The position numbers were made by a program, and so were the translations under genes. Positions 1 to 8,618 of a stretch of DNA of 37,452 nucleotides are shown here, in pieces. How positions within the stretch are numbered: the stretch's first letter is position 1; each line of letters begins with the position of its first letter. The notes below the pieces were generated by a model. That model was not told the origin of the DNA, ran no database searches, and saw nothing but the letters and a program-made list of their open reading frames with translations. The DNA comes from Bacteroidales bacterium (lineage in GTDB: Bacteria; Bacteroidota; Bacteroidia; Bacteroidales; UBA932), in NCBI GenBank assembly GCA_016281435.1, contig JAEEIQ010000053.1:1-37452 (forward strand), read 5' to 3'.

Positions 1-140
1 AGATCAGGAGTCGTTTCCGCGGTGAAGCCGAAACTTTCGAAGTAAACAGGATTGATTTTCTCCTTGGGCTCTTTTTCACCGCAGGAGATGACTGAGGCAA
101 TGATTGCAAGTGCCGCAATCAGAATCGATGTTTTTTTCAT
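1..140 (-). CDS. Small lipoprotein, N-terminal part only (cut by window edge)
   Basis: A minus-strand reading frame opens with ATG at 140 and runs off the left edge, giving about 46 residues. It starts with a Lys-rich n-region (MKKTS), a hydrophobic stretch of about 14 residues and a lipobox ending in Ser-Cys at about residue 20, followed by charged residues (GEKEPKEK). This is a classical lipoprotein signal peptide with a Bacteroidota-style acidic/charged surface-export region after the Cys. It begins 6 nt after the stop of the preceding lipoprotein, so it is the fourth gene of the susC-susD operon. SusCD operons often carry such extra surface glycan- or peptide-binding lipoproteins, but too little is present to assign a family. 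Confidence 0.7.
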   Translation of the reverse strand, partial: MKKTSILIAALAIIASVISCGEKEPKEKINPVYFESFGFTAETTPD

Positions 141-146
141 AACAGC

Positions 147-608
147 TTAATCTGAATATTTGGTAATAACAATGTCCTTGTTCTTTTTCGACGGTCCGGG
201 CATGCCAAGGAGGATATCGGGCTGGCTGCACTCCGTCAGGCTGATGGTCACGGTGTTGTCTTTTGCCGGATCGATGTCGTGCTTGAGCCATTTTATCTTT
301 ATCTCCCGGTCATAAACTCCGGAATAGAACTGCAGGCTCTTGCTTGCGCTTTCGATGGAGTAATCAACCCCTTCTTTCATCCCGTCTCCAGGGAATACAT
401 CCCATTTCACGACTATGGTGTTGTCGGGTTTCACCGTCGAAAGATGAACCTTGTAGGTTCCGGTCACGGTGCCCTGGGCGTTGATTATTGTGGAAGAAGA
501 CTCCTCCGGCATGAAGCAGACGAAGTATGGCGCTTCAAACCGGATCCGGTCGGTGCATGAGCACAACGCTCCGGCGAGCAGGATAATGCAGGCAAATATC
601 TTTTTCAT
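147..608 (-). CDS. Small SusCD-associated surface lipoprotein (153 aa)
   Basis: The frame could open further upstream at 635, but that start would overlap the end of susD and precede an awkward N-terminus. The ATG at 608 gives a clean lipoprotein signal peptide (MKKIF, hydrophobic core, lipobox LCSC) and lies 7 nt after the susD stop. The mature part is rich in beta-strand-like segments (TVTGTYKVHLST, NTIVVKWDV, DREIKIKWL, NTVTISL) and contains a PGDGMKEGVDY segment resembling the Calx-beta/Ig-like N-terminal domains (DUF1735/DUF4843 style) of other SusCD-linked lipoproteins. I infer a cell-surface binding or accessory protein of the SusCD complex. The family assignment is by resemblance only and the ligand cannot be read from the sequence. 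Confidence 0.65.
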   Translation of the reverse strand: MKKIFACIILLAGALCSCTDRIRFEAPYFVCFMPEESSSTIINAQGTVTGTYKVHLSTVKPDNTIVVKWDVFPGDGMKEGVDYSIESASKSLQFYSGVYDREIKIKWLKHDIDPAKDNTVTISLTECSQPDILLGMPGPSKKNKDIVITKYSD

Positions 609-615
609 GATGTCG

Positions 616-2160
616 TTACTTTTTATAATCGTCATAGCCTTCGTTCTGCTGGATATACTCGTTGTACTGGCACTCCATGCGGTCGATGGGAAGAATGAAA
701 CGGTAATCGGGGTACTTCAGCTGTTTCATCTTCGACAAGGATGTCGCAGGACGGTTGAGATCCTGCCTGCAGCGGAGGATGTCGAAGAAGCGGTGGCCTT
801 CGAAGCAAAGTTCCTTTTTCCTCTCCAGCTCGATCAGCGAGAGCATCCCGTCCTTGCCGGACCAGCTGAGCGATACGGAAGACGCAGGGATGTTCCGGGC
901 TCGTCCTTCAAGGGCTTTGATGTCGTCTTCAGCAGTGGCGGTGTCTCCGCGTCCCTTGACTGCCGCCTCGGCATGGATGAGGTACATCTCGGAGGAACGC
1001 AGGACGAAGCAGTCGCTGACTTTCTTGTATGGGTCGGTGATAGTCCTGTCGTATGAATACTTGCTTACTCCGGACATGATGAGGCCAGGCTTGTATATGG
1101 CTTCGGTAGGGAGGGGAACATAGACCAGGAGCTCTTTCCTCACATCCCCATAGGCAAACAATCCCGGGAAAGAAGGATCGTAGGTGAACTTGGGAGACCT
1201 CGACGGGTCATAGAAGGAGGCCATTGAAGTTGTCGTATTGTATGAGTTCATTCTCAGAATGGCTTCAGTCCCTTGATACTCCTGACTGTTACGGAACATT
1301 TTCACATAGCTGTCAAACGGAGTGAGAGGGACTTTGTCCATGACGTTCTTCGCGCACTTCTCCGCGTTCTCCCAATCTTCCATATATAGGTATATCCTTG
1401 CGAGAAGAGCCTCGCATGCTATATCCGAAATATGATAGCAGTCGGAGATGGAATTGAACTGGCAGAAGGATTCTGCGGTATCAGGACTGGTTTCAGCGCT
1501 TGATTTGAAATGCTCGCGAGCGCTTTTCAGATCAGCAAGGATCTGTTTATATACATCCTTGACGCTTTTGCGGTCAACTTTGTCGTTGAAACCGGGAACA
1601 TGGTCCATGACCGGTATTCCGAGGTGGGAATGGTCTGCGGTATAGTTGTAAGGCCAGGCGTAGGCATTGCAGAGGCAGAAATGTGCGAATGCCCTGCCGA
1701 AATATGCTTGGGCGATGACTTTGTCCATGGTAGCTTTCTCCGTTGCAAGAGAATACCTGCCGCTGGATTTCAGTTTGCCCCCATAGTAGATAATGTTGTT
1801 CGCTTCCGTTACGATGGCCCATCCGGCAGCCCACAGGTTTCTGGGATAGGTTGACACATGCTCTGCCGTGAGTTCAAAGTTGTATGTGAGCAGGTCCCCT
1901 TCATTTGTGTCCGCGGTTGAGTTCAAGATATCTCCGCGTATGTCTCCATACCGGAGATACTCTCCGTCAATGAAAGAACGCATTTCTTTGTGAAGGCCTT
2001 CTCCTGCGGCGGACAGCCCGTCCAGTTCCGTGAAAAAGCTCTCGATAGTAGCTTTCCCGATCTGCTCCGTATAGAGCATTCTTTTTTCGAATTCCTCGCA
2101 AGCAGGCAATGTCATGCAGGATAATGCCAGAACTGGAAGTATATATCGTGTCTTCTTCAT
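616..2160 (-). CDS. SusD/RagB-family nutrient-binding outer-membrane lipoprotein
   Basis: This 514-residue protein starts with a lipoprotein signal peptide (MKKTRYILPV, lipobox LPAC at about residues 18-21). The body has the helical TPR-rich organisation of SusD: an N-terminal EQIGKATIESFF segment, a central QAYFGRAFAHFCLCNAYAWPY stretch typical of the family, and a C-terminal ELCFEGHRFFDILR segment matching the conserved FEG-R-x-FDLxR signature. SusD proteins form the lid of the SusC transporter and capture oligosaccharides or peptides at the cell surface. It follows susC by 4 nt and is followed by a small lipoprotein, so all are co-transcribed. The substrate class is not evident because no glycoside hydrolase, peptidase or sensor gene lies in the visible part of the locus. 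Confidence 0.93.
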   Translation of the reverse strand: MKKTRYILPVLALSCMTLPACEEFEKRMLYTEQIGKATIESFFTELDGLSAAGEGLHKEMRSFIDGEYLRYGDIRGDILNSTADTNEGDLLTYNFELTAEHVSTYPRNLWAAGWAIVTEANNIIYYGGKLKSSGRYSLATEKATMDKVIAQAYFGRAFAHFCLCNAYAWPYNYTADHSHLGIPVMDHVPGFNDKVDRKSVKDVYKQILADLKSAREHFKSSAETSPDTAESFCQFNSISDCYHISDIACEALLARIYLYMEDWENAEKCAKNVMDKVPLTPFDSYVKMFRNSQEYQGTEAILRMNSYNTTTSMASFYDPSRSPKFTYDPSFPGLFAYGDVRKELLVYVPLPTEAIYKPGLIMSGVSKYSYDRTITDPYKKVSDCFVLRSSEMYLIHAEAAVKGRGDTATAEDDIKALEGRARNIPASSVSLSWSGKDGMLSLIELERKKELCFEGHRFFDILRCRQDLNRPATSLSKMKQLKYPDYRFILPIDRMECQYNEYIQQNEGYDDYKK

Positions 2161-2164
2161 AGTG

Positions 2165-5100
2165 CTAAAAACTTAAGTGGACCGAAGCGGAGAACGTGCG
2201 GTGCATTCCGTATGGATCTTTGAGTGTTTTGTAGCTGTTTCTCTTAGTGTTCTGTCCGATTGTCCAGAGGTAGAGGTTCCGGCCTATGAGAGAAATCGTA
2301 CAATCGTTCAGTCTAAGTTTACGGGATATGTTCGTCGGAAGAGTATAGCCGATCGAGACGCTGCGCAGTTGCGCGCTGGTCATATTCCAAAGGTCATACG
2401 GAGTATTGTAATCGGCCAAGGAGTTGCCGTTTTTATACTCAATCCTGGGTACTGTTGCGGCTTGTCCCGGAGTTGTCCATCGGTCAAGATATTCTACGGG
2501 AAGATTGTGGTCAATCGAACTCGCGTCGAAAATAAGAGTGTCGAAAAACCATCCGCCGATAGTGTAGTCGAACATTATCTGCGCGCTCCAGTGCTTGCCG
2601 AAGGTAAACTGGTTCGAAACTCCTCCGAACAACTCGGGCTGGTTCGAATACTGCGGCATGTAAACCCTGTCCGCGAAGTTTGCGGTGTAGGTAAGGTCTC
2701 CGTTTGCGTCGTAATACATCCTCCTTCCGTTCGTAGGGTCGATGCCGGCAAAATCAATAAGCCACATTGCGTCCTTCTGCTGGCCCTCGATCCAGATATG
2801 GTCGAAGAAACCGGTATATGAATCACCTTCGAGTTTCTTGATGAGGTTCCGGTTCCGGGCTCCGTTGATGTAGGTCCGCCATGTGAAATTGGGATTGTTG
2901 ACGTTAACGGTGTTGATTGCGAATTCCCATCCGCGGTTCTCAATTATACCGACGTTGCGTTTGACTGTGCCGTCGGTGATAACTGAAGAGACACGCCCCG
3001 AATAGATAATGTCATGGGTCTGTTTGTTGTAATAGTCAATATCGACGGTAATCCTGCCGCCCAGGAATCCGACATTCAAGCCGGGATTTGCAATGAGGGT
3101 CCTTTCCCATGACAGTCCAGGATTGGGTGGCGTAGCCTGCGTTGCTGCAGGTTTCGACCCATAATAGCTGCTTAAGGAGTATGAACCGTAGCTGGAAGAT
3201 GAATCGACGCGGGAATTGCCGTTGGATCCGTAGGACATTCGTAAACTCAGCTGGTTCATCCACGGAATATTGTAGAATGCTTCCCTGTGGACATTCCATC
3301 GTATGGCTGCCGCTGCGTATGTGTTCCACCGGCTGAATTCGCTGAAGGCTGAACTGCCCTGTCTGCGTGCGGTCAGGGTTAGCGTGTAGCGGTTGTCGTA
3401 GGTATATATCGCATTTGCGAGATAACTGAGGCTCTTGTCGCGAGAAGTGTTCGAAGTCCCTTTTCTTGTCGAGGAATCCGCATAGGAAATCTCTTGTATG
3501 TAGTCGTTTGCGAAACCGTTTCCAGTTGTCTGAAGATAAGGATGCTCCTTGTTTTTCCAAATTATGCCTGCTACTGCGGAAACGGTGTGAACGCTGCCAA
3601 AAATATGCTTGTAATTCGCCCTTAAGTCTTCCTGGAAATTGTAATCAAAAACTCCGTACCTGCCCGTATAGCCTCCCAATGATTGATCATCGAAGTTGAT
3701 TCCGGAAAGAGACCGTCTTGATGAATACGAGGCTTCATATATGCTTTGCAGGTTAGCGGTTGTCATGGATGTGATGGTGAGACCTGAGAAAACATTGTAA
3801 TTCAAAGTGAAGGCCGCCTCCATCGTGTTGGCATTCTGGTAGTGGGTATCGTATTCGCGTTCAGGGAGTTTGTTGTAGACAAATGTTCTTTGCCGGATAT
3901 CTATGCTGTTTTCCGAGTTGTTGTAATAGTTGTACAGGCGGTAGGAGCCGTCGTCGTTGTATGGGGTCAGGATAGAAAGGTAATTGTTGAACCCCGAGAT
4001 TGAGAAAATGTCGCTCTTTGAGAAGGTGCCAGACAGTTGTATATTGGCGGAGAGTCTCTTGGATATCTTTATATCCGTTTTTTCCCGGATGGAATAGCGG
4101 TCCTGTTTGTTACCGATGTACGGGCTGTTGAAGGAGTAAACTCCTCCTGAAAAGAAGTGCTTCAGTTTATCCGTACCTCCCGTTACCGAGAAGTTCGCTT
4201 CGAAAGTGGATCCGGTCCCTACGTATACGTCGAACCAGTCGGTATCCACGTTGCTGAAAGTCTGGTATTCGTTGTCCAAGTAGGGGAAATAGGCCAGGTT
4301 CCTTCCGGAATTGGTCCATGCTTCCTGGGCTATCGTCCACCAGTCTTTCGTGCTGAGGTATTTGGTGCGGGTTGTTTTGTCGATGTTGTCTATTCCGTAT
4401 TGTACGGAAACGTTGAACTTGTTTTTTCCGGCCGAGGCGTTGCGTGTGGTCACGAGAATGACGCCGTTGGCCCCGTCCGCTCCGTAAAGGGTCGTAGTCG
4501 TCGCGTCCTTGAGGACGGTGATGTCTTCTATGTCGTCAGGGTTGATGTATGAAAGCGGACTGACTGTAGCGGAAGTGCCTGCAACGGCGCCGGTGTTGCT
4601 GCCGGTATAGACGGGGACTCCGTCGATGACCCACAGGGGCTCGTTGGATGCGCTCAATGAACCGTCTCCGCGGATGCGGATCTTGATGCTGCTGCGGGCT
4701 CCGTTGGTGCTGCTTTCCGACACCATCATTCCCGGGACCATGCCGGCCAGCATGTTGTCAAGCCTGTCGTGAGGACGGACTTTCAATTCGGTACTGGTCA
4801 TCTGGTACGCGGAACCGGCGAAGTTCTCCCGTTTCTGGATGACGCCATAGCCGGCGCTGATCACGGCGCCTTCAAGCCTCGTGTTGGACTTGAGGGTGAC
4901 CTTTATATCGTTGTCTTCGGGCTTTACGACGACTTTCTCCTCCTCGTAGCCGAGGTAAGAGACTAAGAGGATGGCGTTCTGGCTGGCAGAGACCTTTATC
5001 GAGAAGTTGCCGTTGAGGTCCGTTACGACGCCGTCTTTCGTGTCCTGGTTGATGACCCCGGCAGCTATCAGCGGAAGGCCTTCATCGTCCAGGACTGTGC

Positions 5101-5239
5101 CTTTCAGAGTGCGGGTTTTGCCCTGCGGAGCGCGGGTGCTACGGGATGTCTGGGCATATACGGCAGGGAAGAGAGCTGTCGAGCCCCCCATAAACGCCAG
5201 AGCGACAATAAGTTGGAGCGTTATGTTGCGAATACTCAT
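2165..5239 (-). CDS. SusC/RagA-family TonB-linked outer-membrane transporter
   Basis: This 1024-residue protein has an N-terminal signal peptide (cleavage probably after VYAQ at about residue 30), then a carboxypeptidase-regulatory-like domain at about residues 46-120 (GTVLDDEGLPLIAAGV, TDLNGNFSI, VSYLGYEE). A TonB plug follows at about 125-250 (GYGVIQKRENFAGSAY, RIRGDGSLSASNEPLWVIDGV, ILKDATTTTLYGADGANGVI), and the remainder is a 22-strand barrel ending in an aromatic-terminated strand (VHLSF). SusC imports large oligomers with energy from TonB/ExbBD. The length is normal for the family. There is no N-terminal STN (secretin/TonB short N-terminal) domain, so signalling through an anti-sigma factor is unlikely. 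It is the first gene of the operon and is preceded by a TATATTTG element. The region is more AT-rich than the genes to its right. Confidence 0.95.
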   Translation of the reverse strand: MSIRNITLQLIVALAFMGGSTALFPAVYAQTSRSTRAPQGKTRTLKGTVLDDEGLPLIAAGVINQDTKDGVVTDLNGNFSIKVSASQNAILLVSYLGYEEEKVVVKPEDNDIKVTLKSNTRLEGAVISAGYGVIQKRENFAGSAYQMTSTELKVRPHDRLDNMLAGMVPGMMVSESSTNGARSSIKIRIRGDGSLSASNEPLWVIDGVPVYTGSNTGAVAGTSATVSPLSYINPDDIEDITVLKDATTTTLYGADGANGVILVTTRNASAGKNKFNVSVQYGIDNIDKTTRTKYLSTKDWWTIAQEAWTNSGRNLAYFPYLDNEYQTFSNVDTDWFDVYVGTGSTFEANFSVTGGTDKLKHFFSGGVYSFNSPYIGNKQDRYSIREKTDIKISKRLSANIQLSGTFSKSDIFSISGFNNYLSILTPYNDDGSYRLYNYYNNSENSIDIRQRTFVYNKLPEREYDTHYQNANTMEAAFTLNYNVFSGLTITSMTTANLQSIYEASYSSRRSLSGINFDDQSLGGYTGRYGVFDYNFQEDLRANYKHIFGSVHTVSAVAGIIWKNKEHPYLQTTGNGFANDYIQEISYADSSTRKGTSNTSRDKSLSYLANAIYTYDNRYTLTLTARRQGSSAFSEFSRWNTYAAAAIRWNVHREAFYNIPWMNQLSLRMSYGSNGNSRVDSSSSYGSYSLSSYYGSKPAATQATPPNPGLSWERTLIANPGLNVGFLGGRITVDIDYYNKQTHDIIYSGRVSSVITDGTVKRNVGIIENRGWEFAINTVNVNNPNFTWRTYINGARNRNLIKKLEGDSYTGFFDHIWIEGQQKDAMWLIDFAGIDPTNGRRMYYDANGDLTYTANFADRVYMPQYSNQPELFGGVSNQFTFGKHWSAQIMFDYTIGGWFFDTLIFDASSIDHNLPVEYLDRWTTPGQAATVPRIEYKNGNSLADYNTPYDLWNMTSAQLRSVSIGYTLPTNISRKLRLNDCTISLIGRNLYLWTIGQNTKRNSYKTLKDPYGMHRTFSASVHLSF

Positions 5240-5265
5240 CGAAATGTTTTTTTACGCGCAAAACA

Positions 5266-5273
5266 CAAATATA
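5266..5273 (-). promoter_or_regulatory. Probable -7 element of the susC promoter
   Basis: Read on the minus strand, 5273-5266 is TATATTTG, a perfect TAnnTTTG element, 26 nt before the susC ATG at 5239. No good TTG lies 19-21 bp further upstream (only TTCG at about 5295-5298), so the promoter may depend on an activator, as usual for SusCD operons. Confidence 0.6.
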
Positions 5274-5328
5274 ACAATATTTTGAAAAATGGTACGAAGC
5301 GCGTTTTCAGCTGTGGGACAATCTATGA

Positions 5329-5358
5329 TTGTATTCCGGTTTATTTTGTGTAATTTTG
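5329..5358 (+). promoter_or_regulatory. Promoter of malate dehydrogenase gene
   Basis: TTG at 5329-5331, a 19-bp spacer and TAATTTTG at 5351-5358 match the Bacteroides sigma-ABfr consensus. The predicted start of transcription is about 5362, giving a leader of roughly 23 nt before the mdh ATG. It is divergent from the susC promoter, with the two -7 elements 77 bp apart. Confidence 0.75.
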
Positions 5359-5384
5359 CGGCGCGAAATGCGTTGCTATAAATT

Positions 5385-6377
5385 ATGAAATACCTTACAA
5401 ACGAGAAATTGACCATCGTGGGAGCCGGCGGAATGATCGGTTCCAACATGGCGCAGACGGCGCTGATGCTCGGCCTCACGCCCAACATCTGCCTTTATGA
5501 CATCATCGAGAACAGCGTCCATGGCGTCGCCGAGGAGATGTTCCACTGCGGCTTCGAAGGCGCATCCATCACCTGGACCACCGACCCTGCCGTCGCGTTC
5601 AAGGACGCCAAGTATATAGTTTCTTCCGGCGGAGCTCCCCGCAAGGAGGGCATGACCCGCGAAGACCTGCTGAAGGGCAACTGCCAGATCGCCGCCCAGT
5701 TCGGAGACTACATCAAGGAGTATTGCCCCGATGTCAAGCATGTCGTCGTCATCTTCAACCCGGCCGACGTCACGGCCCTCACGGCCCTGATCCACTCCGG
5801 CCTGAAGCCCAGCCAGCTGACTTCCCTCGCCGCCCTCGACAGCACCCGCCTGCAGAGCGAGATAGCGCGCGAGTTCGGCGTCCTCCAGTCCGAGGTCACC
5901 GGCGCATGCACTTACGGCGGACACGGAGAGGCCATGGCCGTCTTCGCTTCCAAGGTGAAGGTCGCCGGCAAGCCCCTTTCCGAAATGGGTCTTTCCGAAG
6001 AAAGGTTCTCCGAGATCAAGCACGCCACGATCCAGGGCGGTTCGAACATCATCAAGCTTCGCGGCCGCTCCTCGTTCCAGAGCCCGGCATACTGCGCCGT
6101 GAAGATGATCGAGGCTGCGATGGGCGGAACTCCGTTCACCCTGCCCGCAGGCTGCTATGTGGACTGCGACAGGTGCGGATTCAAGAACGTGATGATGGCT
6201 ATGCCGACTACGATCGACGCTACCGGAGTTCATTTCAACGCTCCCGAAGGGACCGCCGAAGAGATGGCCGCGCTGCAAGCCTCTTACGAGCACCTCTGCA
6301 AGATGCGCGACGAGATTGTCTCGCTGGGCATCGTTCCCCCGGTGGCAGAGTGGAAGACCCTTAACCCCAACCTCTAG
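5385..6377 (+). CDS. mdh: Malate dehydrogenase
   Basis: This 330-residue protein interconverts malate and oxaloacetate with NAD(H), in the cytoplasm. The N-terminal Rossmann motif [12 protein letters not shown] lies at about residues 13-24, followed by the acidic end of beta-2 (CLYDI). Downstream are the [17 protein letters not shown] loop, an FNPADVTAL segment corresponding to the NP(V/L)D region, and a [13 protein letters not shown] motif containing the catalytic His of the lactate/malate dehydrogenase family. Bacteroidota use this enzyme in the reductive branch from oxaloacetate to fumarate and succinate. It stands alone behind its own promoter and converges on lolD, sharing the CTAG at its 3' end. 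A closely related lactate dehydrogenase role is less likely given the family resemblance. Confidence 0.92.
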   Translation: MKYLTNEKLTIVGAGGMIGSNMAQTALMLGLTPNICLYDIIENSVHGVAEEMFHCGFEGASITWTTDPAVAFKDAKYIVSSGGAPRKEGMTREDLLKGNCQIAAQFGDYIKEYCPDVKHVVVIFNPADVTALTALIHSGLKPSQLTSLAALDSTRLQSEIAREFGVLQSEVTGACTYGGHGEAMAVFASKVKVAGKPLSEMGLSEERFSEIKHATIQGGSNIIKLRGRSSFQSPAYCAVKMIEAAMGGTPFTLPAGCYVDCDRCGFKNVMMAMPTTIDATGVHFNAPEGTAEEMAALQASYEHLCKMRDEIVSLGIVPPVAEWKTLNPNL

Positions 6378-7027
6378 ACAAAGAGGCCGTCCCTCATCTC
6401 CAGAGACCTGTCGCACAGTGCGGCAAGCGAGGGGTCATGGGTGACGAAAATGACTGTCTGACCGAAGAGATCCCGGACTTTGAAGAAAAGTTCGTGGATC
6501 TCTTTCTTTGTGGCGGAGTCGAGATTCCCGGTGGGTTCGTCGGCGAAGATGACCGACGGCCGGTTCACAAGGGCGCGCGCTATGGCCACGCGCTGCTGCT
6601 CGCCTCCGGAGAGTTGGCCGGGTTTGTGCGTGAGCCTTTCCGACAGGCCGACCTGGCCGAGCAGCGATTCCGCCTCCTGGCGCGCCGTGCGGCCGCTCTT
6701 TCCGGCTATCAGGGCCGGAATCATGACATTCTCGAGCGCCGTGAATTCAGGGAGCAGGTGGTGGAACTGGAATACGAATCCTATGTGCGAGCCCCGGAAG
6801 GCGGCGAGGGCCTTCGACCCGAGGGAGAGCACGTCGGTCCCGTCGATGGAAAGCGCCCCGGAAGTGGGCGTGGACAAGGTTCCGAGTATCTGCAGCAGGG
6901 TGGTCTTGCCTGCCCCGGATGCTCCCATTATGGACACCACTTCTCCCTTTTCGGCTGTGAAGTCTATTCCTTTCAGGACCTCGAGGTCCCCGAAAGTTTT
7001 CCTTATGTTGCGCGCTTCTATTATCAT
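6374..7027 (-). CDS. lolD: LolD-like lipoprotein-releasing ABC transporter ATPase
   Basis: This is a 217-residue single ABC ATPase domain. The Walker A GASGAGKT is at residues 35-42, the Q-loop Gln at about 87, the signature LSGGEQQ at 139-145, the Walker B VIFADEP at 159-165 and the switch His in VTHD at about 196. The [20 protein letters not shown] stretch is typical of the LolD/FtsE/MacB branch. With LolC/E it would extract lipoproteins from the inner membrane for transfer to LolA. The permease genes are not in this window, so the LolD call rather than a MacB-type exporter rests on sequence style and length. The start at 7027 is supported by the family N-terminus, and a -7 element lies only 7 nt upstream. 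Confidence 0.85.
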   Translation of the reverse strand: MIIEARNIRKTFGDLEVLKGIDFTAEKGEVVSIMGASGAGKTTLLQILGTLSTPTSGALSIDGTDVLSLGSKALAAFRGSHIGFVFQFHHLLPEFTALENVMIPALIAGKSGRTARQEAESLLGQVGLSERLTHKPGQLSGGEQQRVAIARALVNRPSVIFADEPTGNLDSATKKEIHELFFKVRDLFGQTVIFVTHDPSLAALCDRSLEMRDGLFV

Positions 7028-7034
7028 GACTTTT

Positions 7035-7042
7035 CAAAGATA
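7035..7042 (-). promoter_or_regulatory. -7 element of the lolD promoter, almost at the start codon
   Basis: On the minus strand, 7042-7035 reads TATCTTTG. The lolD ATG begins at 7027, so transcription should start within a few bases of the start codon. No clear -33 TTTG is seen. Confidence 0.55.
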
Positions 7043-7053
7043 CGAATTTTTCA

Positions 7054-7061
7054 TAACTTTG
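7054..7061 (+). promoter_or_regulatory. -7 element of the tRNA-Pro promoter
   Basis: TAACTTTG at 7054-7061 fits TAnnTTTG, with a T-run (7031-7034) at the right distance for a weak -33 element. The predicted start is about 7065, 8 nt before the mature tRNA 5' end. It is divergent from the lolD promoter, and the two -7 boxes are only 11 bp apart. Confidence 0.6.
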
Positions 7062-7072
7062 TCCTTCGGAAT

Positions 7073-7145
7073 CGGGGTGTGGCGCAGTTGGTAGCGTACC
7101 TGGTTTGGGACCAGGTGGTCCCGCGTTCGAGTCGCGGTACCCCGA
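7073..7145 (+). tRNA. tRNA-Pro, anticodon TGG
   Basis: A complete cloverleaf can be drawn. The acceptor stem CGGGGTG (7073-7079) pairs with TACCCCG (7138-7144) and is followed by discriminator A7145. The D-arm is GCGC with GCGT. The anticodon stem CCTGG/CCAGG encloses the loop TTTGGGA, which gives anticodon TGG. The variable loop is TGGTC, and the T-arm is CCGCG/CGCGG with loop TTCGAGT. The 3' CCA is not encoded, so it must be added after processing. The next ORF starts 15 nt downstream. Confidence 0.96.
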
Positions 7146-7160
7146 CGAATCTGATACAAT

Positions 7161-8579
7161 ATGGAAAGGCGAGATTTCCTTAAATCGGCGGCTATTGCCG
7201 GAACGGCAGTGGCCCTTTACGGCTGCGACGCCGCTTCGAAGAAACGCTATCCTGCAGCCCCCCGGCTCGCGGATGATGCATCCCTCAAAACCATAACGAT
7301 ATCCCGCGCCCGCTGCGAATTCGAACGCAGGCCCATGATGCGTCCGTTCGGATTCAAGGGCGGATATCTTTCCGAACTGTGGAACGTTTACGTATCACTG
7401 GAGTCGTCGGGAGGCAATTTCGGTGTCGGGCAGGGAGTCCAGAGTTGCCTCTGGAGCGACGCGGCCGTCTTCTCGTCCAATTCGGAAGCCGGCGGCAATT
7501 CCATAATGTTCGCCATGACCCAGTACGCCCTGAAGCTGGCGGAAGGGGTCAGTTTCCGCACCCCGGTGGAGCTGAACGACTGGCTCTTCCCGCAGGTCTG
7601 GGAATATGGGAAGAAGGTTGCGGCCGATCCCAAGCTCCGCGCAACCTTCGCCCTGAACGCCCTCGTGCCCGTGGACAGTGCGGCATGGGTCCTCTATGCG
7701 CGTGAGAACGGTTTCAGGTCCTTCGACGAGATGATTCCTGCGGCATACCGCCCGGCGCTTTCCGGCCGTCACGGGATATGCGCCTCGATCCCTCTTCTGA
7801 GCTATGCCGTCCCCATCCCCGAAGTTCGCGCCGCCGCCGAAGACGGGTACTTCTTCCTGAAGATCAAGATAGGCCATGCCGGTACGCAGGAAGAGATGCT
7901 GGAGAAGGACTGCCGGCGGGTCAGCGAGATTCATGAGGCACTGAAGGACATACGCACCCCGCACACCACCTCGGGCAAGGTCCAGTATTATTTCGATGCC
8001 AACGGGCGCTACGAAACCAAGGAAACCTTCCTCCGTTTCGTGGACCATCTCGACAAGATAGGCGCGCTGGACCAGGTCGCCATCATCGAGGAGCCCTTCG
8101 ACGAATATGCGCCGATAGATGTCAATGACATTCCGGTTCGGCTCGCCGCGGATGAGTCCGCGCACACCGTCGGGGATGCGCTGAAGCGTATCGAGATGGG
8201 ATACAGGGCCATGGCGCTGAAGCCCATCGCCAAGACGATGTCCATGAGCATGAAGATCGCCCAGGCTTCTTTCGAAAAAGGAGTTCCCTGCTTCTGCGCC
8301 GACCTCACGGTGAATCCCGTGATGGTCGAATGGAACAAGGCCGTCGCGGCGAGGCTTCCGGCCTTCCCCGGCCTGGGTTCGCTTGGTCTCGTGGAATCCA
8401 ACGGCCATCAGAACTATACCGACTGGGAAGCCATGCGTCAGGATCTTGCCTGGCCCGAGGCCCCTTGGACCCGCACTCAGAGGGGAGTTTTCGTGCTGGA
8501 CGAGGACTACTGGTCAAAGTCCGGAGGCATCCTCGAACGCCTGCCCAGGATTGAAAAACTTCTCCATCTGGAAGGTTAA
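7161..8579 (+). CDS. Tat-exported lipoprotein of the enolase superfamily (MR/MLE, dipeptide-epimerase-like)
   Basis: This is a 472-residue protein. The N-terminus carries a twin-arginine motif (RRDFLK, residues 3-8), a hydrophobic stretch and a lipobox (ALYGC, Cys 22), predicting Tat export and lipidation. The rest matches the mandelate racemase/muconate lactonizing branch of the enolase superfamily: an N-terminal capping domain, then the barrel with K234-x-K236 (KIKIG), metal ligands D279 (FDANG), E310 (EEP) and D331 (DES), and K354 (LKP) as the opposite-face base. All catalytic residues are present, so it should be an active epimerase, racemase or cycloisomerase acting in the periplasm. The KxK and opposite Lys arrangement is that of L-Ala-D/L-Glu (dipeptide) epimerases, which suggests peptidoglycan peptides, but the substrate is inferred. 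It sits directly behind tRNA-Pro with no obvious promoter of its own. Confidence 0.82.
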   Translation: MERRDFLKSAAIAGTAVALYGCDAASKKRYPAAPRLADDASLKTITISRARCEFERRPMMRPFGFKGGYLSELWNVYVSLESSGGNFGVGQGVQSCLWSDAAVFSSNSEAGGNSIMFAMTQYALKLAEGVSFRTPVELNDWLFPQVWEYGKKVAADPKLRATFALNALVPVDSAAWVLYARENGFRSFDEMIPAAYRPALSGRHGICASIPLLSYAVPIPEVRAAAEDGYFFLKIKIGHAGTQEEMLEKDCRRVSEIHEALKDIRTPHTTSGKVQYYFDANGRYETKETFLRFVDHLDKIGALDQVAIIEEPFDEYAPIDVNDIPVRLAADESAHTVGDALKRIEMGYRAMALKPIAKTMSMSMKIAQASFEKGVPCFCADLTVNPVMVEWNKAVAARLPAFPGLGSLGLVESNGHQNYTDWEAMRQDLAWPEAPWTRTQRGVFVLDEDYWSKSGGILERLPRIEKLLHLEG

Positions 8580-8618
8580 AAAACAGAAAAAAGCATAAGA
8601 AACACGTATTTGTGACGA

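Noticed and set aside
5254..5304. Separated inverted repeat ACGCGC...GCGCGT between the susC and mdh promoters
   Set aside because: Only 6 bp per arm with a 39-bp gap; too short to claim as an operator without comparison to relatives.
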